From assembly GCF_010550695.1 (NCBI RefSeq), contig NZ_JAAGOB010000001.1, forward strand, positions 310,001-374,000: a DNA stretch of 64,000 bases. The letters are read 5' to 3'. Below the pieces are notes generated by a model. The model was not told where the DNA came from. It saw only the letters and a program-made list of their open reading frames with translations, and made no database searches. Positions 33,997 through 43,716 of this stretch are shown here, piece after piece. Both the position numbers and the translations under genes were made by a program. The stretch's first letter is position 1, and each line of letters opens with the position of its first letter. Origin of the DNA: Phytoactinopolyspora alkaliphila (GTDB taxonomy: Bacteria; Actinomycetota; Actinomycetes; Jiangellales; Jiangellaceae).

Positions 33997-34935
33997 GTGC
34001 GGGTTCTGATCGCTCTGGGAGGCAACGCCATGACCTCCTCGGATGGCACCGCCCGGCCCGAGGATCAGATCGCCGCCGTGAACTCCGCCATGAACCCGGT
34101 GGCCGACCTGGTGGCGGCCGGCCATCAGGTGATCCTCACCCACGGCAACGGCCCACAGGTAGGCAATCTGCTGGTCAAGAACGAGCTCGCCGCGCCAGTG
34201 GTGCCTCCGGTCCCGCTGGACTGGTGCGGTGCCCAGACTCAGGGAACCATCGGGTTCATCGTGGTCAACGCCCTCGAGTGCGCGCTCGCCGCACGCGGAG
34301 TGGAACGGGGGATCGTCGCCGTGGTCACCCGGACCCGAGTCAGCGCGGACGATCCCGGCTTGCGCACACCCACGAAGCCGATCGGCCGGTTTCTCCCGCG
34401 TGACGAGGCCCAGCCGCTGATCGACCACGGCCAGGTCTGGCAGGACCGTGGCGAGCGCGGGTGGCGCCGGGTGGTGGCAAGTCCGGAGCCGGTGGAGATT
34501 CTCGACGCCACGGCCGTGTCCACCCTGATGACCGCGGGGTTCGTCGTCGTCGCCAATGGGGGAGGCGGCATCCCGGTGGTACGCGAAGCCGACGGCAGCA
34601 TCCGAGGCGTCGAGGCCGTCATCGACAAAGACCTCGGCGCGGCATTGCTGGGCCGTACGGTGGCCGTCGACGTGCTCGTGATCGCGACGGATGTCGAAGC
34701 CGCCGTCCTCGATTTCGGCACACCGGATGCCCGCCCGGTCGGCCGGGTGGACGTCGCCACCATGCGGACCTACGCCGCGCAGGGACACTTCGCCGGCGGC
34801 AGCATGGGGCCGAAGGTGGAAGCCTGCTGCCGGTTCGTCGAACAGGGCGGACAGCGCGCCGTCATCACCTCGCTCGGTGGCATCGCGCGGGCGGTACGAG
34901 GCGACGTGGGCACGGTGGTGGTCGCAGCACCCTGA
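33997..34935 (+). CDS. arcC: Carbamate kinase
   Basis: Makes ATP from carbamoyl phosphate and ADP (or the reverse). At 312 residues it has the amino-acid-kinase motifs RVLIALGGNAM at the N-terminus, ILTHGNGPQVGNLL, VVANGGGGIPVV, AVIDKDLGAALL and GSMGPKVEACCRFVE. The GTG at 33997 has GGGAGGT upstream and removes 36 non-homologous residues from a longer frame. No arginine deiminase or ornithine carbamoyltransferase gene is nearby; the likely source of carbamoyl phosphate is the AllFGH complex 20 kb upstream. It is followed after 61 bases by the barbiturase-family gene. Confidence 0.95.
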   Translation: MRVLIALGGNAMTSSDGTARPEDQIAAVNSAMNPVADLVAAGHQVILTHGNGPQVGNLLVKNELAAPVVPPVPLDWCGAQTQGTIGFIVVNALECALAARGVERGIVAVVTRTRVSADDPGLRTPTKPIGRFLPRDEAQPLIDHGQVWQDRGERGWRRVVASPEPVEILDATAVSTLMTAGFVVVANGGGGIPVVREADGSIRGVEAVIDKDLGAALLGRTVAVDVLVIATDVEAAVLDFGTPDARPVGRVDVATMRTYAAQGHFAGGSMGPKVEACCRFVEQGGQRAVITSLGGIARAVRGDVGTVVVAAP

Positions 34936-34996
34936 CACCTGTTACCGACCGACCGACAGCATGACAATGTTCCGCTAGCACGAAAGGTGGCCGGGG

Positions 34997-36133
34997 ATGC
35001 CTGAGCCGATTGAAGTCCGCAAGGTTGCCATCTCGCACGTCAGTGATGCGTCGGGGCTGACCGAGCTCATCGATGCCGGAGTGATCGAAGCCGATCGGGT
35101 GATCGCTGTGATCGGCAAGACGGAGGGCAACGGCGGGGTGAACGACTACACCCGGATCATCGCGGACCGTGCGTTCCGGGAGGTGCTGATGGACAAGGGA
35201 ACCCGGACCGCCGACGAGGTCAAGCAGGTTCCCATCGTCTGGTCCGGCGGCACCGACGGCGTGATCAGCCCGCACGCCACCGTCTTCGCCACCGTCCCGC
35301 CCGAGCGGGCCGAGCAGACCGACGAACCGCGGCTCACGGTGGGGTTCGCTATGAGCGACGTGCTGCTGCCGGAAGAGATCGGCCGCCGCGGCATGATCGA
35401 GAAGGTGGCCGCCGCGGTCAAGGTCGCCATGGACCGGGCGGGCATCTCCGATCCTGCCGACGTGCACTACGTCCAGACCAAGACACCGCTGCTGACCATC
35501 CACACCATCCGAGACGCGAAGGCGCGCGGCAAGACGGTCTGGACCGAACACACCCATGAGTCGATGGATCTGTCCAACGGCTGCACAGCCCTGGGCATCG
35601 CGGTGGCGCTAGGCGAAATCGAGATGCCCGAGGACGCCGACGTCATGCACGACCGAAGCCTGTACTCGGCCGTCGCGTCCTGCTCGTCCGGGGTTGAACT
35701 GGACCAGGCGCAGGTGGTGGTGGTCGGCAACGCTCGCGGCGTCGGTGGCCGGTACCGGATCGGGCACGCGGTGATGAACGACGCGCTCGACGCGGACGGC
35801 ATCTGGGCAGCGATCCGGGAGGCAGGCCTCGAGCTTCCCGAGCGTCCGAACCCGGGCGATCTCGGGGGCCGGCTGGTCAACGTCTTCCTCAAGTGCGAGG
35901 TGAGTCAGGACGGCGTCGTGCGCGGGCGGCGCAACGCCATGCTCGACGACTCCGACGTGCACTGGCACCGGCAGATCAAGGCGGCCGTCGGGGGTGTGGC
36001 CTCCGCGGTCACCGGTGATCCGGCCGTGTTCGTCTCGGTGTCAGCGGCGCACCAGGGACCTGACGGTGGCGGGCCGGTGGCGGCCATCGTGGATCTCGGT
36101 CCAGACCCCACGGGCTACGACTACCGCCCCTGA
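34997..36133 (+). CDS. Ring-opening amidohydrolase (barbiturase / cyanuric acid hydrolase family)
   Basis: A 378-residue member of the AtzD/TrzD/barbiturase family, built of three similar domains. Each Ser-Lys pair is visible: Lys41 (VIGKTEGNG) with Ser83 (WSGGTDG), Lys162 (QTKTPLL) with the Ser228-231 cluster (SCSSGVE), and Lys299 (FLKCEV) with Ser347-349 ([14 protein letters not shown]). Family enzymes open barbituric or cyanuric acid. No biuret or allophanate hydrolase genes are in the window, while a Mo hydroxylase, nucleobase permease and carbamoyltransferase are, which favours barbiturate. GAAAGG precedes the ATG. A palindromic element follows ten bases after the stop. Confidence 0.92.
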   Translation: MPEPIEVRKVAISHVSDASGLTELIDAGVIEADRVIAVIGKTEGNGGVNDYTRIIADRAFREVLMDKGTRTADEVKQVPIVWSGGTDGVISPHATVFATVPPERAEQTDEPRLTVGFAMSDVLLPEEIGRRGMIEKVAAAVKVAMDRAGISDPADVHYVQTKTPLLTIHTIRDAKARGKTVWTEHTHESMDLSNGCTALGIAVALGEIEMPEDADVMHDRSLYSAVASCSSGVELDQAQVVVVGNARGVGGRYRIGHAVMNDALDADGIWAAIREAGLELPERPNPGDLGGRLVNVFLKCEVSQDGVVRGRRNAMLDDSDVHWHRQIKAAVGGVASAVTGDPAVFVSVSAAHQGPDGGGPVAAIVDLGPDPTGYDYRP

Positions 36134-36143
36134 ACCCCTCCTA

Positions 36144-36229
36144 AATGATCATGTAAACCATATTTGTTCGTGCTTCACCAGGCCTGCAGGCCTGGTGAAG
36201 CACGAACAAACATGGTTTACATGATCATT
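36144..36229. repeat. 86-bp near-perfect palindrome, copy A
   Basis: Two 43-base halves (36144-36186 and 36187-36229) are reverse complements except for one pair (A36162/C36211), with no loop and centre CCTGCAGG. It lies between the convergent barbiturase and F420-oxidoreductase genes. A second copy with the same ends and centre is at 45405-45490. Likely a bidirectional terminator or a dispersed palindromic element. Its AT-rich ends (AATGATCATGTAAACCAT) stand out in this genome. Confidence 0.95.
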
Positions 36230-36238
36230 CGGAAAGAG

Positions 36239-37204
36239 TCACAGACGGCGCAGCTCGGGGAGCAGCTCCTTCTCGGCCCAGTCGAGGAAGGGCTGCTGCT
36301 CTTCGTGGCCCACCTGCACCAGCGCCACGTGGGTGAAGCCCGCCTCGGTATAGGCCTTGACCGCCTCCACGACGGGCTCGACGTCCGGGCCGCACGGCAC
36401 CATCTCCGCCACGTCGTCCGGACGGACGTGATCGGTGTGTGCCGCGAAGTTGACCGGCCCCGGCAGTTCGGCCATCACCTTCCAGCCGCCGACAGCCCAG
36501 CGCATCAGCCGGTGCGCGCGCTCCTTGGCGGCGTCCGCGTCGCGGTCGAAGGAGACCGGCAGCTGCCCGTAGACGGGCCGGCCCTCGCCGCCGGCGGCCA
36601 CGAACGCGTTCACCACGTCCGGCTGCGGCTCGTTGATCACAAGCGCGTCGCCGTACTCGGCCGCGATCTCGGCGGAGCGGGGACCGGAGGCCGCCACGCC
36701 GATCGGCACCGTGCTCTCCGGCATGTCGTAGAGCTTCGCGGAGTCCACGTTGAAGAACTCGCCGTGATACGTGAGGTATTCGCCCTGCAGCAGGAGACTG
36801 ATGATCTCCAGAGCCTCGTCGAACATCCGGTGGCGGGTGTCCGCGGGCGGCCAGCCTTGGCCAATCACGTGCTCGTTGAGGTTTTCCCCGGCGCCGAGCC
36901 CGAGTGTGAATCGCCCGTCGCTCAGAACGCCCACGGTGGCGGCCTTCTGTGCCACCACCGCCGGGTGATACCGCATGATGGGACACGTCACGTAGGTCAT
37001 CAGCGGGATGCGCTCGGTCACGTAGGCGATGGCTCCGAGGACCGACCATGTGTACGGGGAGTGACCCTGCTCCTCTAGCCACGGGAAGTAATGGTCGGAG
37101 ATCACGGAGTAGTCGAAACCGGCTCGCTCGGCCGAGAGCGCGTCGTCGACCAGCTGCTTCGCGGGTATCTGCTCACACATGGTGGTGTAGCCGATCTGTA
37201 CCAT
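36239..37204 (-). CDS. F420-dependent LLM-class oxidoreductase
   Basis: A 321-residue luciferase-like (TIM-barrel) oxidoreductase of the group related to F420-dependent glucose-6-phosphate dehydrogenase. Segments EQGHSPYTWSVLGAIA, MRYHPAVVAQKAATVG and RFTLGLGAGENLNEHV are typical of F420-using members. The substrate is unknown. It stands alone, convergent with the barbiturase gene across an 86-bp palindrome. Presence of this family agrees with an F420-making actinomycete. Confidence 0.88.
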   Translation of the reverse strand: MVQIGYTTMCEQIPAKQLVDDALSAERAGFDYSVISDHYFPWLEEQGHSPYTWSVLGAIAYVTERIPLMTYVTCPIMRYHPAVVAQKAATVGVLSDGRFTLGLGAGENLNEHVIGQGWPPADTRHRMFDEALEIISLLLQGEYLTYHGEFFNVDSAKLYDMPESTVPIGVAASGPRSAEIAAEYGDALVINEPQPDVVNAFVAAGGEGRPVYGQLPVSFDRDADAAKERAHRLMRWAVGGWKVMAELPGPVNFAAHTDHVRPDDVAEMVPCGPDVEPVVEAVKAYTEAGFTHVALVQVGHEEQQPFLDWAEKELLPELRRL

Positions 37205-37336
37205 TCCCGCCCGTTACCCGATGCCGCACCGTCCATGTCCCGGTGCGTGACACCAGGTTCCGGCGGCCGGATATCGTGGGCTCTGCGGTCCGCTCGAATG
37301 CTCCGCGTCACCACTGTCGATCTGAGGCTGGACTGA

Positions 37337-38281
37337 ATGCGTGTTCTCTTCGCCGGTACGCCGGAGGTTGCCGTACCGGTGCTGCGTGCTGTTCTTGCGT
37401 CGCATCACGAGGTCGTCGCCGTCCTCACTAGGCCCGACGCACCCGCGGGCCGCGGCCGGAAGCTGACCCCCAGCCCGGTGGCGGCCCTGGCGCAGGACGC
37501 AGGCATCGAGGTGCTGAAGCCGGCCAAACCACGCGACGCTGATTTCCTGGACCGGCTGGCGGAGCTCGCGCCGGACTGCGCGCCGATCGTGGCATACGGG
37601 GGCCTGATTCCGCGCGCCGCCCTGGACATCCCCGAGCACGGCTGGGTCAACCTGCACTTCTCCCTCCTTCCCTCCTGGCGGGGCGCAGCCCCGGTCCAGC
37701 ACGCGGTGATGGCCGGCGACGACGTCACGGGTGCCTGCACCTTCCGGCTGGAGGAGGGGCTCGACACCGGGCCCGTCTTCGGCCTCGTGACCGAGGAGAT
37801 CCGGCCCACCGACACCAGCGGGGATCTGCTGGCCCGCCTGGCGGAGTCGGGTGCGAAGCTGATGGTGCGCACCCTCGACGGCATCGAGGACGGTTCCCTT
37901 CGAGCGGAGCCGCAGCCGGCAGAGGGTGTGTCGCTGGCCCCCAAGCTGACCGTGGAGGACGCCCGGGTGAACTGGCATGCACCGGCGCTGCGGGTGGACC
38001 GCCTGGTGCGGGCCTGCACCCCCGCGCCGGGAGCGTGGACGACGTTCCGCGGTGAGCGGCTGAAGGTCGGCCCGGTGCGGCTGGAGCGCGGCCGGGACAG
38101 TATCACGCCGGGCGAGATCGTGGTCGAGAAGTCAGGCGTGCGCGTAGGCACCGGGAGCTTCGCCGTGGTGCTGGGCGAGGTCAAGCCGCAGGGCAAGCGC
38201 GCCATGCCGGCCACCGACTGGGCCCGAGGTGTCCGTCCGGAACCCGGCGAGCGCGTAGGTGCAGAGGAGGATGCCGGATGA
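37337..38281 (+). CDS. fmt: Methionyl-tRNA formyltransferase
   Basis: Formylates initiator Met-tRNA using 10-formyl-THF. At 314 residues it starts [18 protein letters not shown] and has the catalytic region [20 protein letters not shown], with the Asn and His of the active site, and [10 protein letters not shown] carrying the Asp. The C-terminal domain with [16 protein letters not shown] binds tRNA. Its end is followed closely by rsmB, the usual fmt-rsmB pair. Confidence 0.97.
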   Translation: MRVLFAGTPEVAVPVLRAVLASHHEVVAVLTRPDAPAGRGRKLTPSPVAALAQDAGIEVLKPAKPRDADFLDRLAELAPDCAPIVAYGGLIPRAALDIPEHGWVNLHFSLLPSWRGAAPVQHAVMAGDDVTGACTFRLEEGLDTGPVFGLVTEEIRPTDTSGDLLARLAESGAKLMVRTLDGIEDGSLRAEPQPAEGVSLAPKLTVEDARVNWHAPALRVDRLVRACTPAPGAWTTFRGERLKVGPVRLERGRDSITPGEIVVEKSGVRVGTGSFAVVLGEVKPQGKRAMPATDWARGVRPEPGERVGAEEDAG

Positions 38282-38312
38282 GTGGGCACCGCCAGCACCG
38301 GTGGTCGAGCGC

Positions 38313-39740
38313 ATGACACCGCCGGAGAAGCCTTCCCGCAGGCGGCACCAAAGCGGCGGCCAGCGGCGTAGCCGTGAACCCGCCAGCCGGCCCACGGCCG
38401 ATCCCGCCCGGGTGGCGGCGTTCGACGCCGTGCGCGCGGTGAGCGGGGAGGACGCCTACGCGAACCTGGTGCTCCCCGAGCTGCTGCAGAGCCGGAGGCT
38501 GAACGCGCGTGACGCCGCCTTCGCCACCGAGCTCACCTACGGAACGCTGCGGTTCACCGGCACGTACGACGTGATCATCGGTGCCAATGTGGACCGCCCT
38601 CTGGGCGAGCTGGACCCACCCGTTCTGGACGCCCTGCGGCTGGGAGCGCACCAGACGCTGTCGATGCGGGTGCCCCCGCATGCCGCTGTGTCCACCACAG
38701 TCGATCTTGTCCGTGGGCAGATCGGCGAGGGCGCCGCCCGGTTCGCCAACGCGGTCATGCGCAGAGTCGGTGAGCGCGACCTGGACGCTTGGACGGCCGA
38801 GCTCGCTCCCTCACGGGAGAAGGATGTGGTCGGTCACCTCGCGTTCCGGCACGGCCACCCGCCGTGGATCGTGCGGGCACTCAGGGACGCGCTGCCCGGC
38901 GGCGGCGACGACGCCCTGGAGGCATGCCTGGCCGCCGACAACGAGCCGGCGCCGGTGGCGCTGGCGGTCCGGCCCGGCCGCGGTGAGGTCGAGGAGCTCG
39001 TCGAAGCCGGTGCACAGCCTGCCCGGTGGTCGCGATACGGCGCCATTCTGCCGTCGGGTGATCCTGGACGGATCGCCGCTGTGCGCGCCGGTCGCGCCGG
39101 GGTGCAGGACGAAGGCAGCCAGCTGGTGGCCTTAGCGCTTGCCGATGCTCCACTCGACGGGCCGGACGAGCGGTGGCTCGACATGTGCGCCGGGCCGGGC
39201 GGCAAAGCGGCCCTCCTCGCGGGCCTGGCAACGGAGCGCGACGCCCGGCTGCTCGCGGTGGACCAGCACGAGCATCGTGCCCGGCTGGTGGAACAGGCGC
39301 TGCGGGGTGATTCCGGCGAACACGAGGTCCTCGTCGCGGACGCGACGGACGGGCCGTGGCCGGAGGCCGACTTCGACCGGGTACTGCTCGACGCGCCGTG
39401 TTCTGGGCTCGGCGCCCTGCGGCGGCGGCCCGAAGCCCGCTGGCGTCGGCAGCCGTCGGACATCGCGGAGCTGCGTCCCCTGCAGACCGAGCTTCTGCGC
39501 GCCGCGGTCCGGTCGGTGCGTCCGGGCGGGCTGGTCGCCTACGTCACCTGCACGCCGCACCTGGCCGAGACCGCGACCGTGGTCGATGACGTGATACGCA
39601 AGAGCGGCGAGCTCGAGCGGATCGACGCCCGGCCCTACCTGTCCGGCGTACCGGATCTGGGCGACGGCCCGGACGTCCAGTTCTGGCCGCACGTGCACGG
39701 GACCGATGCGATGTACCTGGCTCTTCTGCGCCGCCGCTGA
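38313..39740 (+). CDS. rsmB: 16S rRNA m5C967 methyltransferase RsmB
   Basis: A 475-residue RsmB/Sun protein: a basic low-complexity N-terminus, a NusB-like RNA-binding domain (about 35-165) and a SAM-dependent m5C methyltransferase domain. The SAM motif is [16 protein letters not shown], and the two catalytic cysteines are in [19 protein letters not shown] and [13 protein letters not shown]. The ATG at 38313 lies 31 bases after fmt; earlier in-frame starts would overlap fmt. Methylates C967 (E. coli numbering) of 16S rRNA. Confidence 0.94.
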   Translation: MTPPEKPSRRRHQSGGQRRSREPASRPTADPARVAAFDAVRAVSGEDAYANLVLPELLQSRRLNARDAAFATELTYGTLRFTGTYDVIIGANVDRPLGELDPPVLDALRLGAHQTLSMRVPPHAAVSTTVDLVRGQIGEGAARFANAVMRRVGERDLDAWTAELAPSREKDVVGHLAFRHGHPPWIVRALRDALPGGGDDALEACLAADNEPAPVALAVRPGRGEVEELVEAGAQPARWSRYGAILPSGDPGRIAAVRAGRAGVQDEGSQLVALALADAPLDGPDERWLDMCAGPGGKAALLAGLATERDARLLAVDQHEHRARLVEQALRGDSGEHEVLVADATDGPWPEADFDRVLLDAPCSGLGALRRRPEARWRRQPSDIAELRPLQTELLRAAVRSVRPGGLVAYVTCTPHLAETATVVDDVIRKSGELERIDARPYLSGVPDLGDGPDVQFWPHVHGTDAMYLALLRRR

Positions 39741-39795
39741 GCGGAACCGGATCCGCGCTGCGGGTTGCCACGCGCAACCTCTACGCTGGGTGCTC

Positions 39796-40467
39796 GTGGG
39801 CATCCAGATCGCACCGAGCATCCTTTCCGCCGACTTCGCCAACCTGGAGTCGGAGATCCAGCGGATCCACGGTGCCGATCTGGTGCACGTTGACGTCATG
39901 GACAACCACTTCGTGCCGAACCTGACCCTGGGGCTGCCGGTGGTGGAGGCCATCCTTCAGCGCACCGAGCTGCCGGTGGACTGCCACCTGATGATCGAGG
40001 ATCCGGATCGCTGGGCGCCCGCCTACGCGGAAGCCGGCGCGCACAACGTCACGTTCCACGCCGAGGCGGCAGCGGCGCCGATCCGGCTGGCCCGGGAGAT
40101 CCGGGGTCAAGGCGCGCGTGCCGGGGTGGGTCTGAAGCCGGCCACTCCGGTAGAGCCGTTCGAGGATCTGCTCGCCGAGATCGACATGTTGCTGGTCATG
40201 ACGGTGGAGCCGGGCTTCGGCGGACAGCGGTTCCTCGACATCTGCCTGCCCAAGATCCGGCGCGCGCGGGAGATGGTGTCGAAGTCCGGTCTGGATGTGT
40301 GGATCCAGATCGACGGGGGAGTGTCGAAAGACACGATCGAGCGCTGCGCAGACGCCGGTGCGGACGTCTTCGTCGCCGGTTCGGCTGTCTACGGCGCCGA
40401 CGACGCCGCTGCCGCCGTGGAAGAGCTGCGCCGCCTGGCTAGCGAGGCGGCGGACCCCGGGAGTTGA
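39796..40467 (+). CDS. rpe: Ribulose-phosphate 3-epimerase
   Basis: A 223-residue TIM-barrel epimerase of the pentose phosphate pathway starting [18 protein letters not shown]. Metal-binding and catalytic segments are [17 protein letters not shown] (the usual DGHFVPN has Asn for Gly), [21 protein letters not shown] and [13 protein letters not shown] at 39796 is preferred, with another GTG two codons earlier. Lying just before the riboflavin operon is usual in actinobacteria and makes sense, as ribulose 5-phosphate is the precursor used by RibBA. Confidence 0.96.
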   Translation: MGIQIAPSILSADFANLESEIQRIHGADLVHVDVMDNHFVPNLTLGLPVVEAILQRTELPVDCHLMIEDPDRWAPAYAEAGAHNVTFHAEAAAAPIRLAREIRGQGARAGVGLKPATPVEPFEDLLAEIDMLLVMTVEPGFGGQRFLDICLPKIRRAREMVSKSGLDVWIQIDGGVSKDTIERCADAGADVFVAGSAVYGADDAAAAVEELRRLASEAADPGS

Positions 40468-40572
40468 TTACGTCCACTCCCGCGTCTCGGTGCGGAAGCG
40501 CGTATGCGATGTCTCACGTCCACGGTGGGAAGAAGTTCGGGCGCGGTGGAGTTACACTCCCAATAGAACAAC

Positions 40573-40706
40573 GTGTGCTCCGGGGTCGGTGAAATTCCGA
40601 GCCGGCGGTGACAGTCCGCGACCCGGCTGCCGTCAAGACGAGGTGGCCGGTTGAACCGGTGGAATTCCGGTACCGACGGTGAAAGTCCGGATGGGAGGCA
40701 GCACAC
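40573..40706 (+). ncRNA. FMN riboswitch (RFN element)
   Basis: The classic conserved parts are present in order. P1 is GTGTGCT (40573-40579) pairing AGCACAC (40700-40706), followed by GGGTCGGTGAAATTCCG, GGCGGTGACAGTCCGCGACC, CCGGTGGAATTCCGGTACC and GACGGTGAAAGTCCGGATGG. It sits in the 357-base gap between rpe and ribD. It binds FMN and shuts off the downstream rib genes. A TACACT at 40553-40558 may be the -10 element of its own promoter. Confidence 0.96.
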
Positions 40707-40786
40707 ACGGGTATCGCCGCATCCCGGCGCGCCATGAGCGCGCCGTCGTGAGCGGCGACGCTCGAGTCGCCTAGGCGACCAACGCC

Positions 40787-40825
40787 CCGGAGCGCTCGTG
40801 ACGACGAGTCGAGGAGGCGCTCCGG
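40787..40825 (+). promoter_or_regulatory. Stem enclosing the ribD Shine-Dalgarno: riboswitch expression platform
   Basis: CCGGAGCGC (40787-40795) pairs exactly with GCGCTCCGG (40817-40825). The loop holds GAGGAG of the ribosome site (40811-40816), and the last paired base is the G of the ribD GTG start. When formed, the stem would hide the start region, the expected translational off-state of an actinobacterial FMN riboswitch. Confidence 0.65.
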
Positions 40826-41883
40826 TGGCCAGCCAGGCCGAACATGTGGCAATGCGCCGCGCCGTCGAGCTCTCGGCCCGTGCCCTCGACACCACGCCTC
40901 CCAATCCCGATGTCGGCTGCGTGATCCTCGGCCCGGACGGGACCGTCGCCGGTGAGGGCTGGCACGAGCGTCCCGGCGGCCCGCACGCGGAGGTCGTCGC
41001 CCTCCGCGCCGCCGGTTCCCGGGCGAGAGGCGGAACGGCCCTGGTCACCTTGGAACCGTGCAGCCATGCGGGACGCACGGGGCCCTGCACGTCGGCGCTG
41101 GCCGACGCCGGCATCGCCCGCGTCGTGTACGCCGTGGCCGACCCGAACCCGGTGGCGGCGGGTGGCGCAGGCGTGTTGCGCGCTCACGGCGTCGACGTCG
41201 AGGCAGGGCTCCTGGCGGATGACGCAGCGGCTGTCAACGCACGCTGGCTGACCCCTTTCCGCACCGGCCGCCCGTTCGTCACGTGGAAGTACGCGGCCAC
41301 CCTCGACGGGCGCAGCGCCGCCCGGGACGGTTCCAGTCGATGGATCACCGGCCCCGAATCCCGGGCCGAAGTGCACCGGCTGCGCGCCGCTGTCGACACC
41401 GTCGTCGTCGGCGCCGGCACGGTGGTCGCCGACGATCCTCACCTGGCGGCACGCAGCGACGGCGAGACTCTGCCGTACCAGACGCAACCCCTGCGCGTCG
41501 TCGTCGACTCCACCGAGCGCACCCCGGCCGGAGCGCGGGTGCGCGACGCTTCGGCACCCACGTGGATCGCTACCGCCGACGAGGTCGGCGCGGACCCGGA
41601 CGGCAAGGTGGACCTGGCGAAGCTCCTCACGGCCCTCTACGAGCAGGGACGCCGATACGTCCTGCTGGAAGGCGGGCCCGTGCTGGCTGGCGCCTTCTGG
41701 CAGGCCGGCCTCGTCGATCGGGTAGTCGGCTACGTCGCTCCGGCGCTTCTGGGCGCCGGTCCGCATGCCCTCGGCGAAGCGGGCGTCGGCGCCATCGCGG
41801 CTGCCATCCGCTTGGACGTCACCGACGTCGCCACAGTCGGCGACGACATCCGCATCACCGCTGTACCGAGAAAGAAGGTCTGA
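40825..41883 (+). CDS. ribD: Bifunctional diaminohydroxyphosphoribosylaminopyrimidine deaminase / reductase
   Basis: Second and third steps of riboflavin synthesis. The N-terminal deaminase domain has zinc ligands in GGPHAEVVALRAAG and LEPCSHAGRTGPCTSAL; the C-terminal reductase domain has VTWKYAATLDGRSAARDGSSRWITG and LLEGGPVLAGAF. The GTG at 40825 is chosen since GAGGAGG (40811-40817) lies 7 bases upstream; a GTG at 40798 is open but lacks a site. At 352 residues it has the usual length. First gene of the riboswitch-controlled operon. Confidence 0.95.
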   Translation: MASQAEHVAMRRAVELSARALDTTPPNPDVGCVILGPDGTVAGEGWHERPGGPHAEVVALRAAGSRARGGTALVTLEPCSHAGRTGPCTSALADAGIARVVYAVADPNPVAAGGAGVLRAHGVDVEAGLLADDAAAVNARWLTPFRTGRPFVTWKYAATLDGRSAARDGSSRWITGPESRAEVHRLRAAVDTVVVGAGTVVADDPHLAARSDGETLPYQTQPLRVVVDSTERTPAGARVRDASAPTWIATADEVGADPDGKVDLAKLLTALYEQGRRYVLLEGGPVLAGAFWQAGLVDRVVGYVAPALLGAGPHALGEAGVGAIAAAIRLDVTDVATVGDDIRITAVPRKKV

Positions 41884-41887
41884 GCCC

Positions 41888-42481
41888 ATGTTCACCGGAA
41901 TCGTCGAGGAACTCGGCAGGGTCGTGAAGCTGGAGGCCACCGAGGAGTCGGCCCAGCTGACCCTGCGCGGGCCTCTGGTCACCTCCGACGCCGTGCACGG
42001 CGCGTCCATCGCGGTCAATGGGGTGTGCCTGACCGTGGTCGAGGTCGACGCCGGCACGTTCACCGTCGACGTCATGCGGGAGACCCTCGACCGCTCGGCG
42101 CTCGCGCACCTCGACCCCCAGGACCCGGTCAACCTGGAGCGGGCGGTCAAGGTATCCGACCGGCTGGGCGGCCACATCGTTCAGGGCCACGTCGACGCCG
42201 TGGGCGTGGTGCTGAGTCGTGAATCCGGCGACCGGTGGGACGTCGTGCGGATCAGCCTGCCGCCGGCCGTGAGCCGGTACGTCGTCGAGAAGGGATCGAT
42301 CGCGGTGGACGGCGTATCGCTTACCGTCTCCAAGGTCGGCGACGACTGGTTCGAGGTGAGCCTGATCCCGACGACGCTCGAGCTCACCACGCTCGGCCGC
42401 CGCAAGGCCGGCGACGAAGTCAACCTCGAGGTCGATGTCGTGGCCAAATACGTCGAACGACTCACGGGAGCGCGGGTATGA
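41888..42481 (+). CDS. ribE: Riboflavin synthase alpha subunit
   Basis: A 197-residue protein starting [12 protein letters not shown] with two lumazine-binding repeats; the second begins [13 protein letters not shown]. It dismutates two 6,7-dimethyl-8-ribityllumazine molecules to riboflavin. Signature segments [12 protein letters not shown] and [12 protein letters not shown] mark the two repeats. Four bases separate it from ribD, and it overlaps ribBA by four bases. Confidence 0.96.
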   Translation: MFTGIVEELGRVVKLEATEESAQLTLRGPLVTSDAVHGASIAVNGVCLTVVEVDAGTFTVDVMRETLDRSALAHLDPQDPVNLERAVKVSDRLGGHIVQGHVDAVGVVLSRESGDRWDVVRISLPPAVSRYVVEKGSIAVDGVSLTVSKVGDDWFEVSLIPTTLELTTLGRRKAGDEVNLEVDVVAKYVERLTGARV

Positions 42482-43716
42482 CCAACGTCCAGCTGGACAC
42501 CGTCGAGCGGGCGATCAAGGAGATCGCCGCCGGGCGGGCCGTCGTCGTCGTCGATGACGAGGACCGTGAGAACGAGGGCGACCTGATCTTCGCGGCGTCG
42601 CGGGCCACTCCCGAGCTGATGGGCTTCACCATCCGGCACACGTCCGGGGTCATCTGCGTGCCGATGCCCGGTGCCGAACTGGACCGGTTGAAGCTCCCAC
42701 CGATGACCGCGGTGAACGAGGACCGCAAGCGCACCGCCTTCGCGATCTCCGTGGATGCCCGGGACGGGGTCACCACCGGGATCTCGGCCGCGGATCGGGC
42801 GCATACGGTACGGGTGCTGGCCGACTCCGCCACCGAGGCGTACGAGCTGACCCGCCCGGGGCACATCTTCCCGCTGCGCGCGATGGAGGGCGGCGTTCTG
42901 CGCCGTCCCGGCCATACCGAGGCGGCCGTCGACCTCGCCGAGCTGGCAGGACTGTCGCCGGCGGGGGTTCTCTGCGAGCTCGTCCACGACGACGGATCGA
43001 TGATGCGCGCGCCGGCGCTGCGCGAGTTCGCCGACGAGCACGGACTGGCGATGATCTCCATCGCCGACCTGATCCGGTACCGCCGCCGTACCGGTCGCCA
43101 GGTCGAGCGCGTTGCCACCACGCGGCTACCCACCGAGCACGGCGTCTTCACCGCGCACGGATACCGTGACCTGGTCGCCGACAACGAGCACGTTGCCCTG
43201 GTGATGGGGGACCTGTCCGGCGAGGCGCCGGTGCTCGCGCGGCTGCATTCGGAGTGTCTCACTGGCGATGCGTTCGGCTCGCTGCGCTGTGACTGCGGGC
43301 CGCAGCTGCAGGCGGCGATGGCCACGGTGAGCCAGGCGGGTCGTGGAGTCATCGTCTACATGCGCGGCCACGAGGGCCGGGGCATCGGGCTCGCGCACAA
43401 GCTGCAGGCGTACGAGCTGCAGGACAACGGGCATGACACGGTGGACGCCAACATCGAGCTCGGACTGCCCGCCGATGCGCGCGACTACGGCACCGGGGCA
43501 CAGATCCTCGCCGACCTCGGGGTCGAGTCCATCGCGCTGATGACCAACAACCCGGCGAAGCTGACTGGGATCGAGGGTTACGGGGTGACCGTGGCCCGGC
43601 AGGTGCCGTTGCCGGTGATGTCACATCCGGAGAACGTGCGGTACCTGCGGACCAAACGTGACCGCCTGGGCCACATGCTGCCCGGGCTCGACGACGCTGA
43701 AGGGATGACCACGTGA
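42478..43716 (+). CDS. ribBA: Bifunctional DHBP synthase / GTP cyclohydrolase II
   Basis: A 412-residue fusion that makes both precursors of riboflavin. The N-terminal 3,4-dihydroxy-2-butanone-4-phosphate synthase has [19 protein letters not shown] and the later [13 protein letters not shown]. The C-terminal GTP cyclohydrolase II has the zinc site [18 protein letters not shown] (three cysteines) and [10 protein letters not shown]. Both domains look intact. It overlaps ribE and ribH by four bases each. Confidence 0.97.
   Translation: MTNVQLDTVERAIKEIAAGRAVVVVDDEDRENEGDLIFAASRATPELMGFTIRHTSGVICVPMPGAELDRLKLPPMTAVNEDRKRTAFAISVDARDGVTTGISAADRAHTVRVLADSATEAYELTRPGHIFPLRAMEGGVLRRPGHTEAAVDLAELAGLSPAGVLCELVHDDGSMMRAPALREFADEHGLAMISIADLIRYRRRTGRQVERVATTRLPTEHGVFTAHGYRDLVADNEHVALVMGDLSGEAPVLARLHSECLTGDAFGSLRCDCGPQLQAAMATVSQAGRGVIVYMRGHEGRGIGLAHKLQAYELQDNGHDTVDANIELGLPADARDYGTGAQILADLGVESIALMTNNPAKLTGIEGYGVTVARQVPLPVMSHPENVRYLRTKRDRLGHMLPGLDDAEGMTT

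Noticed and set aside
36144-36229. Insertion-sequence end or MITE
   Set aside because: No transposase gene and no clear target-site duplication; the element is a centred palindrome with no internal body.
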